A DNA stretch of 64,000 nucleotides, from NCBI GenBank assembly GCA_035610365.1, contig CM069432.1:264923177-264987176 (forward strand), given 5' to 3'. This DNA comes from Aquatica leii. Taxonomy: Eukaryota > Arthropoda > Insecta > Coleoptera > Lampyridae. How positions within the stretch are numbered: the first letter of the stretch is position 1; every line of letters starts with the position of its first letter. The notes under the pieces were generated by a model. That model saw only the letters and a program-made list of their open reading frames with translations, searched no databases and had not been told where the DNA came from. Positions 41,305 to 56,280 of the stretch are shown here, one piece after another. The position numbers and the translations under genes were made by a program.

Positions 41305-41590
41305 TCTGAAAAAATAGCTTGTATTATCCATAAAAGTTTCGAGCACGTAAGTGTGTAATATAGGGTGTTTTGTATTAAAAATCAAAGATGCAGAACTTCA
41401 AAGGGTTCAAAATCGATTTTTCAACTGGAACGACCTAATTTGTCGAATTCCAAATTAGGTCGTTCCATTTAAAAAAATTGAGTTTTAGCCTTTTGAAGTT
41501 CTGCATCTTTAACTTTTAATTAAAAACACCCTGTATTACACAATTACCTGTTCGAAACTTTTATGGACACTTCAAATAGTATTTGTTTCA
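41305..41590. mobile_element. Palindromic MITE
   Basis: An inner palindrome (about 41360-41535, ends TAGGGTGTTTT and AACACCCTGTA) folds with arms containing AAGATGCAGAACTTCAAA and AATTAGGTCGTTCCA around a short centre. The inverted symmetry extends outward through CATAAAAGTTTCGA to about 41305 and 41590. No coding capacity. Confidence 0.75.
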
Positions 41591-41634
41591 CAATAATCCA
41601 GTAACTAGAATAAAATTAAATACTTGTCGTACTC

Positions 41635-44600
41635 GTGTGGATTTAATTTTCTGCAAATTTAGAAACAAATAGAATACACAATAATAAACAACATTTTGCC
41701 AAATAAAAATGACGATATTTAAAAAAAAATATTTTGTTTTAAAGTGTCTTCTATTCGCCGTATTACCTCGCACGCAAAGCTTACGTTCAAAGTCATTTTT
41801 AACAACGTTGGCGTTAATTAATTTTTGTGCAAATTTAACAACAAATAGGGTACACAATAATAAACAACATTTTTTAAAATAAAAAAAATTATTTTGTTTT
41901 AAATGTGTCTTTTATCCGCCGTCACAGCTCGCACGCAAGGTTTACGTTCAAAGACATTTTTAACAATTTTGGCGAGAAATAATTTTTGTGCAAATTTAGC
42001 AACAAATAGGCTACACAATATTAAACATCACACTGCAAAATATAATGAAGATATTTAAAAAAAAATAGTAATTTCATTTTAAAGTGTCTTCTATTCGCGG
42101 TGATAGCTCGCACGCAATGCTTACGTTCAAAGTCATTTTTAACAATGTTGGCGTTTATTAATTTTTGTACAAATATAAAAACAAATAGAATACACAACAA
42201 TAAACAACATACTGCCAAATAAAAATGATCATATGTAAAATAGTATATTATATATCAAGGTTGAGAAGTGCATCATTATAACCTAAGCGATAGATTATAT
42301 CGCGAGACGCGAAGCGTCGAGGGATATAAATCGCGTAGGTTATAATGAACTTCTCAACCGTGTTATATATACAATTTTTTCCACTACTAGAATTATTAAA
42401 ACCTTTCTACCCGTTACTAAATCAAATTTAAAATTTAAGATATTAATTTTAAATTAAAAATCAAGTCAGTAATTCTGACAGTTGTCATTAATTTAATAGA
42501 ATTAATTTTGACGTAATTCTTAATTGTGATTTAAAACACAAAAATTAACAGATAACGTAAGTTTTTATTGCTAAATTTGTTTAAATTATTTAAAAACATT
42601 ATTATTTTAAGCATTGATTATATCTAAAACATATTTAACTCAATAATATTCACATTTAATTAAGCGCGAACTTCAAATAACTTACTTTTTAAAATCAAAT
42701 TAATTTATTAATTGAGCGATTTAAAAACTTAAATTAGCATTAAATAAAATCTCTTGCTCTTGGTACGCAGTTTGGTAAACTTTTTTTCTTTGAAACTGTT
42801 GTAGTATTATCAGAAAATGTAAATATGTTCATTATTAACTACTAGTTAATAATGAAATATTATTTACCTGCGCTTAAAAAAGTACAACTTCACGGCCTTC
42901 TATTATACGTAATAATGCAAGCGTATACAACTAGTAGTGAAAAAACAAAATTATTTTAAATAAAATAAAATTATTTTGTTTAAATGTCTCTTATCCGCCG
43001 TCACAGCTCGCACGCAAGGTTTACGTTCAAAATCATTTTTAACAATGTTGGCGAGAAATAATTTTTGTGCAAATTTCGCAACAAATAGGCTACACAATAT
43101 TAAACAACATACTGCAAAATATAATGACGATATTTAAAAAAAAAATAGTAATTTTATTTTAAAGTGTCTTTTTTCCGCCTTGATAGCTTTCTGGCAAGGC
43201 TTACGTTTAAAGTCATTTTTAACAATGTTGGCGTTAATTAATTTTTGTTCAAATTTAACAACAAATAGAATACACAATAATAAACAACATCTTGCATAAT
43301 AAAAATGACGATTATTAAAAAAAAATATTTTGTTTTAAAGTTGCTTGTATCCGTCGTGATACCTCACACTCAAGGCTTACGTTCAAAGTCATTTTTAACA
43401 ACGTTGCCGTTATTTAATTTTTGTGGAAATTTAGCAACAAATAGAATACACAACAATAAGCAACATATTGCCAAATAAAAATGACGCTATTTAAAAAAAA
43501 AAATTTGTTTTAAAGTGTCTTCTATCCGCTGTGATAGCTCGTACGCAAGGCTAACGTTCAAAGTCATTTTTAACAATGTTGGCGAGAAATAATTTTTGTG
43601 CAAATTTGGCAACAAATAGGCTACACAATAGTAAACATCACACTGCAACATATAATGAAGGTATTTAAAAAAAAATAGTAATTTCATTTTAAAGTGTCTT
43701 CTATCCGCGGTGATAACTCGCACGCAATGCTTACGTTCAAAGTCATTTTTAACAACGTTGGCGTTAATTAATTTTTGTGCAAATTTGGCAACAAATAGGG
43801 TACACAATAATAAACAACATTTTTTAAAATAAAAAAAATTATTTTGTTTTAAATGTGTCTTTTATCCGCCGTCACAGCTCGCACGCAAGGTTTACGTTCA
43901 AAGACATTTTTAACAATTTTGGCGAAAAATAATTTTTGTGCAAATTTAGCAACAAATAGGCTACACAATATTAAACATCACACTGCAAAATATAATGAAG
44001 ATTTTTAAAAAAAAATAGTAATTTGATTTTAAAGTGTCTTCTATTCGCGGTGATAGCTCGCACGCAAGGCTTACGTTCAAAGTCAATTTTAACAATGTTG
44101 GCCTTAATTGATTTTTGTGCATATTTAACAACAAATAGGGTACACAATAATAAACAACATTATTTTAAATAAAATAAAATTATTTTGTTTTAAATGTGTC
44201 TCTTATCCGCCGTCACAGCTCGCACGCAAGGTTTACGTTCAAAATCATTTTTAACAATGTTGGCGAGAAATAATTTTTGTGCAAATTTCGCAACAAACAG
44301 GCTACACAATATTAAACAACATACTGCAAAATATAATGACGATATTTTAAAAAAAAATAGTAATTTTATTTTAAAGTGTATTTTTTCCGCCGTGATAGCT
44401 TTCTGGCAAGGCTTACGTTTAAAGTCATTTTTAACAATGTTGGCGTTAATTAATTTTTGTTCAAATTTAACAACAAATAGAATACACAATAATAAACAAC
44501 ATCTTGCATAATAAAAATGACGATTATTAAAAAAAAATATTTTGTTTTAAAGTTGCTTGTATCCGTCGTGATACCTCACACTCAAGGCTTACGTTCAAAG

Positions 44601-46380
44601 TCATTTTTAACAACGTTGCCGTTATTTAATTTTTGTGGAAATTTAGCAACAAATAGAATACACAACAATAAACAACATATTGTCAAATAAAAATGACGAT
44701 ATTAAAAAAAAAAATTTGTTTTAAAGTGTCTTCTATCCGCTGTGATAGCTCGTACGCAAGGCTAACGTTCAAAGTCATTTTAACAATGTTGGCGAGAAAT
44801 AATTTTTGTGCAAATTTGGCAACAAATAGGCTACACAATAGTAAACATCACACTGCAACATATAATGAAGGTATTTAAAAAAAAATAGTAATTTCATTTT
44901 AAAGTGTCTTCTATCCGCGGTGATAACTCGCACGCAATGCTTACGTTCAAAGTCAATTTTAACAATGTTGGCGTTTATTAATTTTTGTACAAATATAAAA
45001 ACAAATAGAATACACAATAATAAACAACATCTTGCATAATAAAAATGACGATTATTAAAAAAAAATATTTTGTTATAAAGTTGCTTGTATCCGCCGTGAT
45101 ACCCCACACGCAAGGCTTACGTTCAAAGTCAATTTTAACAATGTTGGCCTGAATTGATTTTTGTGCAAATTTAACAACAAATAGGGTACACAATAATAAA
45201 CAACATTATTTTAAATAAAATAAAATTATTTTGTTTTAAATGTGTCTCTTATCCGCCGTCACAGCTCGCACGCAAGGTTTACGTTCAAAGTCATTTTTAA
45301 CAATGTTGGAGAGAAATATTTTTTGTGCAAATTTAGCAACAAATAGGCTACACAATATTAAACAACATACTGCAAAATATAATGACGATATTTTAAAAAA
45401 AAATAGTAATTTTATTTTAAAGTGTCTTTTTTCCGCCGTAATAGCTTTCTGGCAAGGCTTACGTTTAAAGTCATTTTTAACAACGTTGGCGTTAATTAAT
45501 TTTTGTGCAAATTTAGCAACAAATAGAATGCACAACAATAAACAACATATTGCCAAATAAAATGACGATATTTAAAAAAAAATATTTTGTTTTAAAGTGT
45601 CTTCTATTCGCGGTGATAGCTCGCACGCAATGCTTACGTTCAAAGTCATTTTTAACAACGTTGGCGTTAATTGATTTTTGTGCAAATTTAGCAAGAAATA
45701 GAATACACAACAATAAACAACATACTGCCAAATAAAAATGATCATATGTAAACAAAAATATTTTGTTATAAAGTTGCTTGTATCCGCCGTGATACCCCAC
45801 ACGCAAGGCTTACGTTCAAAGTCATTTTTAACAATGTTGGCCTTGATTGATTTTTGTGCAAATTTAACAACAAATAGGGTACACAATAATAAACAACATT
45901 TTTTAAAATAAAATAAAATTATTTTGTTTTAAATGTGTCTCTTATCCGCCGTGACAGCTCGCACGCAAGGTTTACGTTCAAAATCATTTTTAACAATGTT
46001 GGCGAGAAATAATTTTTGTGCAAATTTTGCAACAAATAGGCTACACAATATTAAACAACATACTGCAAAATATAATGACGATATTTAAAAAAAAAATAGT
46101 AATTTTATTTTAAAGTGTCTTTTTTCCGCCGTGATAGCTTTCTGGCAAGGCTTACGTTTAAAGTCATTTTTAACAATGTTGGCGTAAATTAATTTTTGTA
46201 CAAATTTAAAAACAAATAGAATACACAACAATAAACAACATATTGCCAAATAAAAATGACGATATTTAAAAAAAAAATTTTGTTTTAAAGTGTCTTCTAT
46301 CCGCCGTGATAGCTCGTACGCAAGGCTAACGTTTAAAGTCATTTTTAACAATGTTGGCGAGAAATAATTTTTATGCAAAT
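41635..46380. repeat. Irregular left part of the satellite
   Basis: Monomer types follow each other without strict order, including a type with AACAAATAGGGTACACAATA, an ATTTTAAATAAAATAAAATT spacer and TGTCTCTTATCCGCCGTSAC. Monomers here differ from one another more than those further right. Confidence 0.75.
42241..42950. mobile_element. 0.7-kb insertion within the satellite, beginning with a 101-nt hairpin
   Basis: Satellite sequence stops after GATCATATGTAAA (42240) and resumes near 42950. Positions 42259-42359 form a near-perfect hairpin: GGTTGAGAAGT...ATTATAACCT on the left pairs with AGGTTATAAT...ACTTCTCAACC on the right, capped by GACGCGAAGCGTC. Further in, CACTACTAG (42383) is inverted as CTAGTAGTG near 42934, next to runs of T and A. 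No ORF of note. Type unknown; it may be a non-autonomous DNA transposon. Confidence 0.65.
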
Positions 46381-49300
46381 TTATCAACAAATAGGCTACA
46401 CAATATTATACAACATACTGCAAAATAATATGACAATATTTTTAAAAAAATAGTAATTTTATTTTAAAGTGTCTTCTATCCGCCGTGATAGCTCTCTGGC
46501 AAAGCTTACGTTCAAAGTCATTTTTAACAACGTTGCCGTTATTTAATTTTTGTGGAAATTTAGCAACAAATAGAATACACAACAATAAACAACATATTGC
46601 CAAATAAAAATGACGATATTTAAAAAAAAAATTTTGTTTTAAAGTGTCTTCTATCCGCTGTGATAGCTCGTACGCAAGGCTAACGTTCAAAGTCATTTTT
46701 AACAATGTTGGCGAGAAATAATTTTTATGCAAATTTATCAACAAATAGGCTACACAATATTATGCAACATACTGCAAAATAATATGACAATATTTTTAAA
46801 AAAATAGTAATTTTATTTTAAAGTGTCTTCTATCCGCCGTGATAGCTCTCTGGCAAAGCTTACGTTCAAAGTCATTTTTAACAACGTTGTCGTTATTTAA
46901 TTTTTGTGCAAATTTAGCAACAAATAGAATACACAACAATAAACAACATTTTTCCAAATAAAAATACCGATATTTAAAAAAAAATTGTTTTAAAGTGTCT
47001 TCTATCCGCTGTGATAGCTCGTACGCAAGGCTAACGTTCAAAGTCATTTTTAACAATGTTGGCGAGAAATAATTTTTATGCAAATTTAGCAACAAATAGG
47101 CTACACAATATTATGCAACATACTGCAAAATAATATGACAATATTTTTAAAAAATAGTAATTTTATTTTAAAGTGTCTTCTATCCGCCGTGATAGCTCTC
47201 TGGCAAAGCTTACGTTCAAAGTCATTTTTAACAACGTTGTCGTTATTTAATTTTTGTGCAAATTTAGCAACAAATAGAATACACAACAATAAACAACATT
47301 TTTCCAAATAAAAATGACGATATTTAAAAAAATTGTTTTAAAGTGTCTTCTATCCGCTGTGATAGCTCGTACGCAAGGCTAACGTTCAAAGTCATTTTTA
47401 ACAATGTTGGCGAGAAATAATTTTTATGCAAATTTAGCAACAAATAGGCTACACAATATTATGCAACATACTGCAAAATAATATGACAATATTTTTAAAA
47501 AAATAGTAATTTTATTTTAAAGTGTCTTCTATCCGCCGTGATAGCTCTCTGGCAAAGCTTACGTTCAAAGTCATTTTTAACAACGTTGCCGTTATTTAAT
47601 TTTTGTGGAAATTTAGCAACAAATAGAATACACAACAATAAACAACATATTGCCAAATAAAAATGACGATATTTAAAAAAAAAAATTTGTTTTAAAGTGT
47701 CTTCTATCCGCTGTGATAGCTCGTACGCAAGGCTAACGTTCAAAGTCATTTTTAACAATGTTGGCGAGAAATAATTTTTATGCAAACTTATCAACAAATA
47801 GGCTACACAATATTATGCAACATACTGCAAAATAATATGACAATATTTTTAAAAAAATAGTAATTTTATTTTAAAGTGTCTTCTATCCGCCGTGATAGCT
47901 CTCTGGCAAAGCTTACGTTCAAAGTCATTTTTAACAACGTTGCCGTTATTTAATTTTTGTGGAAATTTAGCAACAAATAGAATACACAACAATAAACAAC
48001 ATATTGCCAAATAAAAATGACGATATTTAAAAAAAAAATTTTGTTTTAAAGTGTCTTCTATCCGCTGTGATAGCTCGTACGCAAGGCTAACGTTCAAAGT
48101 CATTTTTAACAATGTTGGCGAGAAATAATTTTTATGCAAATTTAGCAACAAATAGGCTACACAATATTAAACAACATACTGCAAAATATAATGACGATAT
48201 TTTAAAAAAAAATAGTAATTTTATTTTAAAGTGTCTTTTTTCCGCCGTAATAGCTTTCTGGCAAGGCTTACGTTTAAAGTCATTTTTAACAACGTTGGCG
48301 TTAATTGATTTTTGTGCAAATTTAGCAAGAAATAGAATACACAACAATAAACAACATACTGCCAAATAAAAATGATCATATGTAAAAAAAAATATTTTGT
48401 TATAAAGTTGCTTGTATCCGCCGTGATACCCCACACGCAAGGCTTACGTTCAAAGTCATTTTTAACAATGTTGGCCTTGATTGATTTTTGTGCAAATTTA
48501 ACAACAAATAGGGTACACAATAATAAACAACATTTTTTAAAATAAAATAAAATTATTTTGTTTTAAATGTGTCTCTTATCCGCCGTGACAGCTCGCACGC
48601 AAGGTTTACGTTCAAAATCATTTTTAACAATGTTGGCGAGAAATAATTTTTGTGCAAATTTTGCAACAAATAGGCTACACAATATTAAACAACATACTGC
48701 AAAATATAATGACGATATTTAAAAAAAAAATAGTAATTTTATTTTAAAGTGTCTTCTATCCGCCGTGATAGCTCTCTGGCAAAGCTTACGTTCAAAGTCA
48801 TTTTTAACAACGTTGTCGTTATTTAATTTTTGTGCAAATTTAGCAACAAATAGAATACACAACAATAAACAACATTTTTCCAAATAAAAATGACGATATT
48901 TAAAAAAATTGTTTTAAAGTGTCTTCTATCCGCTGTGATAGCTCGTACGCAAGGCTAACGTTCAAAGTCATTTTTAACAATGTTGGCGAGAAATAATTTT
49001 TATGCAAATTTAGCAACAAATAGGCTACACAATATTATGCAACATACTGCAAAATAATATGACAATATTTTTAAAAAAATAGTAATTTTATTTTAAAGTG
49101 TCTTCTATCCGCCGTGATAGCTCTCTGGCAAAGCTTACGTTCAAAGTCATTTTTAACAACGTTGTCGTTATTTAATTTTTGTGCAAATTTAGCAACAAAT
49201 AGAATACACAACAATAAACAACATTTTTCCAAATAAAAATAACGATATTTAAAAAAAAATTGTTTTAAAGTGTCTTCTATCCGCTGTGATAGCTCGTACG

Positions 49301-52300
49301 CAAGGCTAACGTTCAAAGTCATTTTTAACAATGTTGGCGAGAAATAATTTTTATGCAAATTTAGCAACAAATAGGCTACACAATATTATGCAACATACTG
49401 CAAAATAATATGACAATATTTTTAAAAAAATAGTAATTTTATTTTAAAGTGTCTTCTATCCGCCGTGATAGCTCTCTGGCAAAGCTTACGTTCAAAGTCA
49501 TTTTTAACAACGTTGTCGTTATTTAATTTTTGTGCAAATTTAGCAACAAATAGAATACACAACAATAAACAACATTTTTCCAAATAAAAATACCGATATT
49601 TAAAAAAAAATTGTTTTAAAGTGTCTTCTATCCGCTGTGATAGCTCGTACGCAAGGCTAACGTTCAAAGTCATTTTTAACAATGTTGGCGAGAAATAATT
49701 TTTATGCAAATTTAGCAACAAATAGGCTACACAATATTATGCAACATACTGCAAAATAATATGACAATATTTTTAAAAATAGTAATTTTATTTTAAAGTG
49801 TCTTCTATCCGCCGTGATAGCTCTCTGGCAAAGCTTACGTTCAAAGTCATTTTTAACAACGTTGTCGTTATTTAATTTTTGTGCAAATTTAGCAACAAAT
49901 AGAATACACAACAATAAACAACATTTTTCCAAATAAAAATGATGATATTTAAAAAAATTGTTTTAAAGTGTCTTCTATCCGCTGTGATAGCTCGTACGCA
50001 AGGCTAACGTTCAAAGTCATTTTTAACAATGTTGGCGAGAAATAATTTTTATGCAAATTTAGCAACAAATAGGCTACACAATATTATGCAACATACTGCA
50101 AAATAATATCACAATATTTTTAAAAAATAGTAATTTTATTTTAAAGTGTCTTCTATCCGCCGTGATAGCTCTCTGGCAAAGCTTACGTTCAAAGTCATTT
50201 TTAACAACGTTGCCGTTATTTAATTTTTGTGGAAATTTAGCAACAAATAGAATACACAACAATAAACAACATATTGCCAAATAAAAATGACGATATTTAA
50301 AAAAATTTGTTTTAAAGTGTCTTCTATCCGCTGTGATAGCTCGTACGCAAGGCTAACGTTCAAAGTCATTTTTAACAATGTTGGCGAGAAATAATTTTTA
50401 TGCAAACTTATCAACAAATAGGCTACACAATATTATGCAACATACTGCAAAATAATATGACAATATTTTTAAAAGATAGTAATTTTATTTTAAAGTGTCT
50501 TCTATCCGCCGTGATAGCTCTCTGGCAAAGCTTACGTTCAAAGTCATTTTTAACAACGTTGCCGTTATTTAATTTTTGTGGAAATTTAGCAACAAATAGA
50601 ATACACAACAATAAACAACATATTGCCAAATAAAAATGACGATATTTAAAAAAATTTTGTTTTAAAGTGTCTTCTATCCGCTGTGATAGCTCGTACGCAA
50701 GGCTAACGTTCAAAGTCATTTTTAACAATGTTGGCGAGAAATAATTTTTATGCAAATTTATCAACAAATAGGCTACACAATATTATGCAACATATTGCAA
50801 AATAATATGACAATATTTTTAAAAAATAGTAATTTTATTTTAAAGTGTCTTCTATCCGCCGTGATAGCTCTCTGGCAAAGCTTACGTTCAAAGTCATTTT
50901 TAACAACGTTGTCGTTATTTAATTTTTGTGCAAATTTAGCAACAAATAGAATACACAACAATAAACAACATTTTTCCAAATAAAAATACCGATATTTAAA
51001 AAAAAATTGTTTTAAAGTGTCTTCTATCCGCTGTGATAGCTCGTACGCAAGGCTAACGTTCAAAGTCATTTTTAACAATGTTGGCGAGAAATAATTTTTA
51101 TGCAAATTTAGCAACAAATAGGCTACACAATATTATGCAACATACTGCAAAATAATATGACAATATTTTAAAAAAAATAGTAATTTTATTTTAAAGTGTC
51201 TTCTATCCGCCGTGATAGCTCTCTGGCAAAGCTTACGTTCAAAGTCATTTTTAACAACGTTGTCGTTATTTAATTTTTGTGCAAATTTAGCAACAAATAG
51301 AATACACAACAATAAACAACATTTTTCCAAATAAAAATGACGATATTTAAAAAAAAAATTGTTTTAAAGTGTCTTCTATCCGCTGTGATAGCTCGTACGC
51401 AAGGCTAACGTTCAAAGTCATTTTTAACAATGTTGGCGAGAAATAATTTTTATGCAAATTTAGCAACAAATAGGCTACACAATATTATGCAACATACTGC
51501 AAAATAATATGACAATATTTTTAAAAAAATAGTAATTTTATTTTAAAGTGTCTTTTTTCCGCCGTAATAGCTTTCTGGCAAGGCTTACGTTTAAAGTCAT
51601 TTTTAACAACGTTGGCGTTAATTGATTTTTGTGCAAATTTAGCAAGAAATAGAATACACAACAATAAACAACATACTGCCAAATAAAAATGATCATATGT
51701 AAAAAAAAATATTTTGTTATAAAGTTGCTTGTATCCGCCGTGATACCCCACACGCAAGGCTTACGTTCAAAGTCATTTTTAACAATGTTGGCCTTGATTG
51801 ATTTTTGTGCAAATTTAACAACAAATAGGGTACACAATAATAAACAACATTTTTTAAAATAAAATAAAATTATTTTGTTTTAAATGTGTCTCTTATCCGC
51901 CGTGACAGCTCGCACGCAAGGTTTACGTTCAAAATCATTTTTAACAATGTTGGCGAGAAATAATTTTTGTGCAAATTTTGCAACAAATAGGCTACACAAT
52001 ATTAAACAACATACTGCAAAATATAATGACGATATTTAAAAAAAAAATAGTAATTTTATTTTAAAGTGTCTTCTATCCGCCGTGATAGCGCTTTGGCAAA
52101 GATTACGTTCAAAGTCATTTTTAACAACGTTGTCGTTATTTAATTTTTGTGCAAATTTAGCAACAAATAGAATACACAACAATAAACAACATTTTTCCAA
52201 ATAAAAATGACGATATTTAAAAAAAAAATTGTTTTAAAGTGTCTTCTATCCGCTGTGATAGCTCGTACGCAAGGCTAACGTTCAAAGTCATTTTTAACAA

Positions 52301-55300
52301 TGTTGGCGAGAAATAATTTTTATGCAAATTTAGCAACAAATAGGCTACACAATATTATGCAACATACTGCAAAATAATATGACAATATTTTTAAAAAAAT
52401 AGTAATTTTATTTTAAAGTGTCTTCTATCCGCCGTGATAGTTCTCTGGCAAAGCTTACGTTCAAAGTCATTTTTAACAACGTTGCCGTTATTTAATTTTT
52501 GTGGAAATTTAGCAACAAATAGAATACACAACAATAAACAACATATTGCCAAATAAAAATGACGATATTTAAAAAAAAAATTTTGTTTTAAAGTGTCTTC
52601 TATCCGCTGTGATAGCTCGTACGCAAGGCTAACGTTCAAAGTCATTTTTAACAATGTTGGCGAGAAATAATTTTTATGCAAATTTAGCAACAAATAGGCT
52701 ACACAATATTATGCAACATACTGCAAAATAATATGACAATATTTTTAAAAAAATAGTAATTTTATTTTAAAGTGTCTTCTATCCGCCGTGATAGTTCTCT
52801 GGCAAAGCTTACGTTCAAAGTCATTTTTAACAACGTTGCCGTTATTTAATTTTTGTGGAAATTTAGCAACAAATAGAATACACAACAATAAACAACATAT
52901 TGCCAAATAAAAATGACGATATTTAAAAAAAAAATTTTGTTTTAAAGTGTCTTCTATCCGCTGTGATAGCTCGTACGCAAGGCTAACGTTCAAAGTCATT
53001 TTTAACAATGTTGGCGAGAAATAATTTTTATGCAAATTTATCAACAAATAGGCTACACAATATTATGCAACATATTGCAAAATAATATGACAATATTTTT
53101 AAAAAAATAGTAATTTTATTTTAAAGTGTCTTCTATCCGCCGTGATAGCTCTCTGGCAAAGCTTACGTTCAAAGTCATTTTTAACAACGTTGTCGTTATT
53201 TAATTTTTGTGCAAATTTAGCAACAAATAGAATACACAACAATAAACAACATTTTTCCAAATAAAAATAACGATATTTAAAAAAAAAAATTGTTTTAAAG
53301 TGTCTTCTATCCGCTGTGATAGCTCGTACGCAAGGCTAACGTTCAAAGTCATTTTTAACAATGTTGGCGAGAAATAATTTTTATGCAAATTTAGCAACAA
53401 ATAGGCTACACAATATTATGCAACATACTGCAAAATAATATGACAATATTTTTAAAAAAATAGTAATTTTATTTTAAAGTGTCTTCTATCCGCCGTGATA
53501 GCTCTCTGGCAAAGCTTACGTTCAAAGTCATTTTTAACAACGTTGTCGTTATTTAATTTTTGTGCAAATTTAGCAACAAATAGAATACACAACAATAAAC
53601 AACATTTTTCCAAATAAAAATAACGATATTTAAAAAAATTGTTTTAAAGTGTCTTCTATCCGCTGTGATAGCTCGTACGCAAGGCTAACGTTCAAAGTCA
53701 TTTTTAACAATGTTGGCGAGAAATAATTTTTATGCAAATTTAGCAACAAATAGGCTACACAATATTATGCAACATACTGCAAAATAATATGACAATATTT
53801 AAAAAAAAATAGTAATTTTATTTTAAAGTGTCTTCTATCCGCCGTGATAGCTCTCTGGCAAAGCTTACGTTCAAAGTCATTTTTAACAACGTTGTCGTTA
53901 TTTAATTTTTGTGCAAATTTAGCAACAAATAGAATACACAACAATAAACAACATTTTTCCAAATAAAAATGACGATATTTAAAAAAAAAATTGTTTTAAA
54001 GTGTCTTCTATCCGCTGTGATAGCTCGTACGCAAGGCTAACGTTCAAAGTCATTTTTAACAATGTTGGCGAGAAATAATTTTTATGCAAATTTAGCAACA
54101 AATAGGCTACACAATATTATGCAACATACTGCAAAATAATATCACAATATTTTTAAAAAAATAGTAATTTTATTTTAAAGTGTCTTCTATCCGCCGTGAT
54201 AGCTCTCTGGCAAAGCTTACGTTCAAAGTCATTTTTAACAACGTTGCCGTTATTTAATTTTTGTGGAAATTTAGCAACAAATAGAATACACAACAATAAA
54301 CAACATATTGCCAAATAAAAATGACGATATTTAAAAAAAAAATTTTGTTTTAAAGTGTCTTCTATCCGCTGTGATAGCTCGTACGCAAGGCTAACGTTCA
54401 AAGTCATTTTTAACAATGTTGGCGAGAAATAATTTTTATGCAAATTTAGCAACAAATAGGCTACACAATATTATGCAACATACTGCAAAATAATATGACA
54501 ATATTTTTAAAAAAATAGTAATTTTATTTTAAAGTGTCTTCTATCCGCCGTGATAGTTCTCTGGCAAAGCTTACGTTCAAAGTCATTTTTAACAACGTTG
54601 CCGTTATTTAATTTTTGTGGAAATTTAGCAACAAATAGAATACACAACAATAAACAACATATTGCCAAATAAAAATGACGATATTTAAAAAAAAAATTTT
54701 GTTTTAAAGTGTCTTCTATCCGCTGTGATAGCTCGTACGCAAGGCTAACGTTCAAAGTCATTTTTAACAATGTTGGCGAGAAATAATTTTTATGCAAATT
54801 TAGCAACAAATAGGCTACACAATATTATGCAACATACTGCAAAATAATATGCCAATATATTTAAAAAATTAGTAAATTTAATTTAAAGTGTCTTCTATCC
54901 GCCGTGATAGTTCTCTGGCAAAGCTTACGTTCAAAGTCATTTTTAACAACGTTGCCGTTATTTAATTTTTGTGGAAATTTAGCAACAAATAGAATACACA
55001 ACAATAAACAACATATTGCCAAATAAAAATGACGATATTTAAAAAAAAAATTTTGTTTTAAAGTGTCTTCTATCCGCTGTGATAGCTCGTACGCAAGGCT
55101 AACGTTCAAAGTCATTTTTAACAATGTTGGCGAGAAATAATTTTTATGCAAATTTATCAACAAATAGGCTACACAATATTATGCAACATATTGCAAAATA
55201 ATATGACAATATTTTTAAAAAAATAGTAATTTTATTTTAAAGTGTCTTCTATCCGCCGTGATAGCTCTCTGGCAAAGCTTACGTTCAAAGTCATTTTTAA

Positions 55301-56280
55301 CAACGTTGTCGTTATTTAATTTTTGTGCAAATTTAGCAACAAATAGAATACACAACAATAAACAACATTTTTCCAAATAAAAATGACGATATTTAAAAAA
55401 AAAATTGTTTTAAAGTGTCTTCTATCCGCTGTGATAGCTCGTACGCAAGGCTAACGTTCAAAGTCATTTTTAACAATGTTGGCGAGAAATAATTTTTATG
55501 CAAATTTAGCAACAAATAGGCTACACAATATTATGCAACATACTGCAAAATAATATGACAATATTTTTAAAAAAATAGTAATTTTATTTTAAAGTGTCTT
55601 CTATCCGCCGTGATAGCTCTCTGGCAAAGCTTACGTTCAAAGTCATTTTTAACAACGTTGCCGTTATTTAATTTTTGTGGAAATTTAGCAACAAATAGAA
55701 TACACAACAATAAACAACATATTGCCAAATAAAAATGACGATATTTAAAAAAAAAAATTTGTTTTAAAGTGTCTTCTATCCGCTGTGATAGCTCGTACGC
55801 AAGGCTAACGTTCAAAGTCATTTTTAACAATGTTGGCGAGAAATAATTTTTATGCAAATTTAGCAACAAATAGGCTACACAATATTATGCAACATACTGC
55901 AAAATAATATGACAATATTTTTAAAAAAATAGTAATTTTATTTTAAAGTGTCTTCTATCCGCCGTGATAGCTCTCTGGCAAAGCTTACGTTCAAAGTCAT
56001 TTTTAACAACGTTGCCGTTATTTAATTTTTGTGGAAATTTAGCAACAAATAGAATACACAACAATAAACAACATATTGCCAAATAAAAATGACGATATTT
56101 AAAAAAAAAATTTTGTTTTAAAGTGTCTTCTATCCGCTGTGATAGCTCGTACGCAAGGCTAACGTTCAAAGTCATTTTTAACAATGTTGGCGAGAAATAA
56201 TTTTTATGCAAATTTAGCAACAAATAGGCTACACAATATTATGCAACATACTGCAAAATAATATGACAATATTTAAAAAA
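46381..56280. repeat. Satellite block of regular A/B dimers (about 354 bp)
   Basis: Type A (GGCGAGAAATAATTTTTATG, CACAATATTATGCAACATAC) alternates with type B (GTGATAGCTCTCTGGCAAAG, AACGTTGYCGTTATTTAATT, AACAATAAACAACAT). B has two subtypes, TTTTTCC and TATTGCC before AAATAAAAATG. Dimers are nearly identical to each other. Variant segments with GATCATATGTAAA interrupt at 48190-48760 and 51540-52070. Confidence 0.88.
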
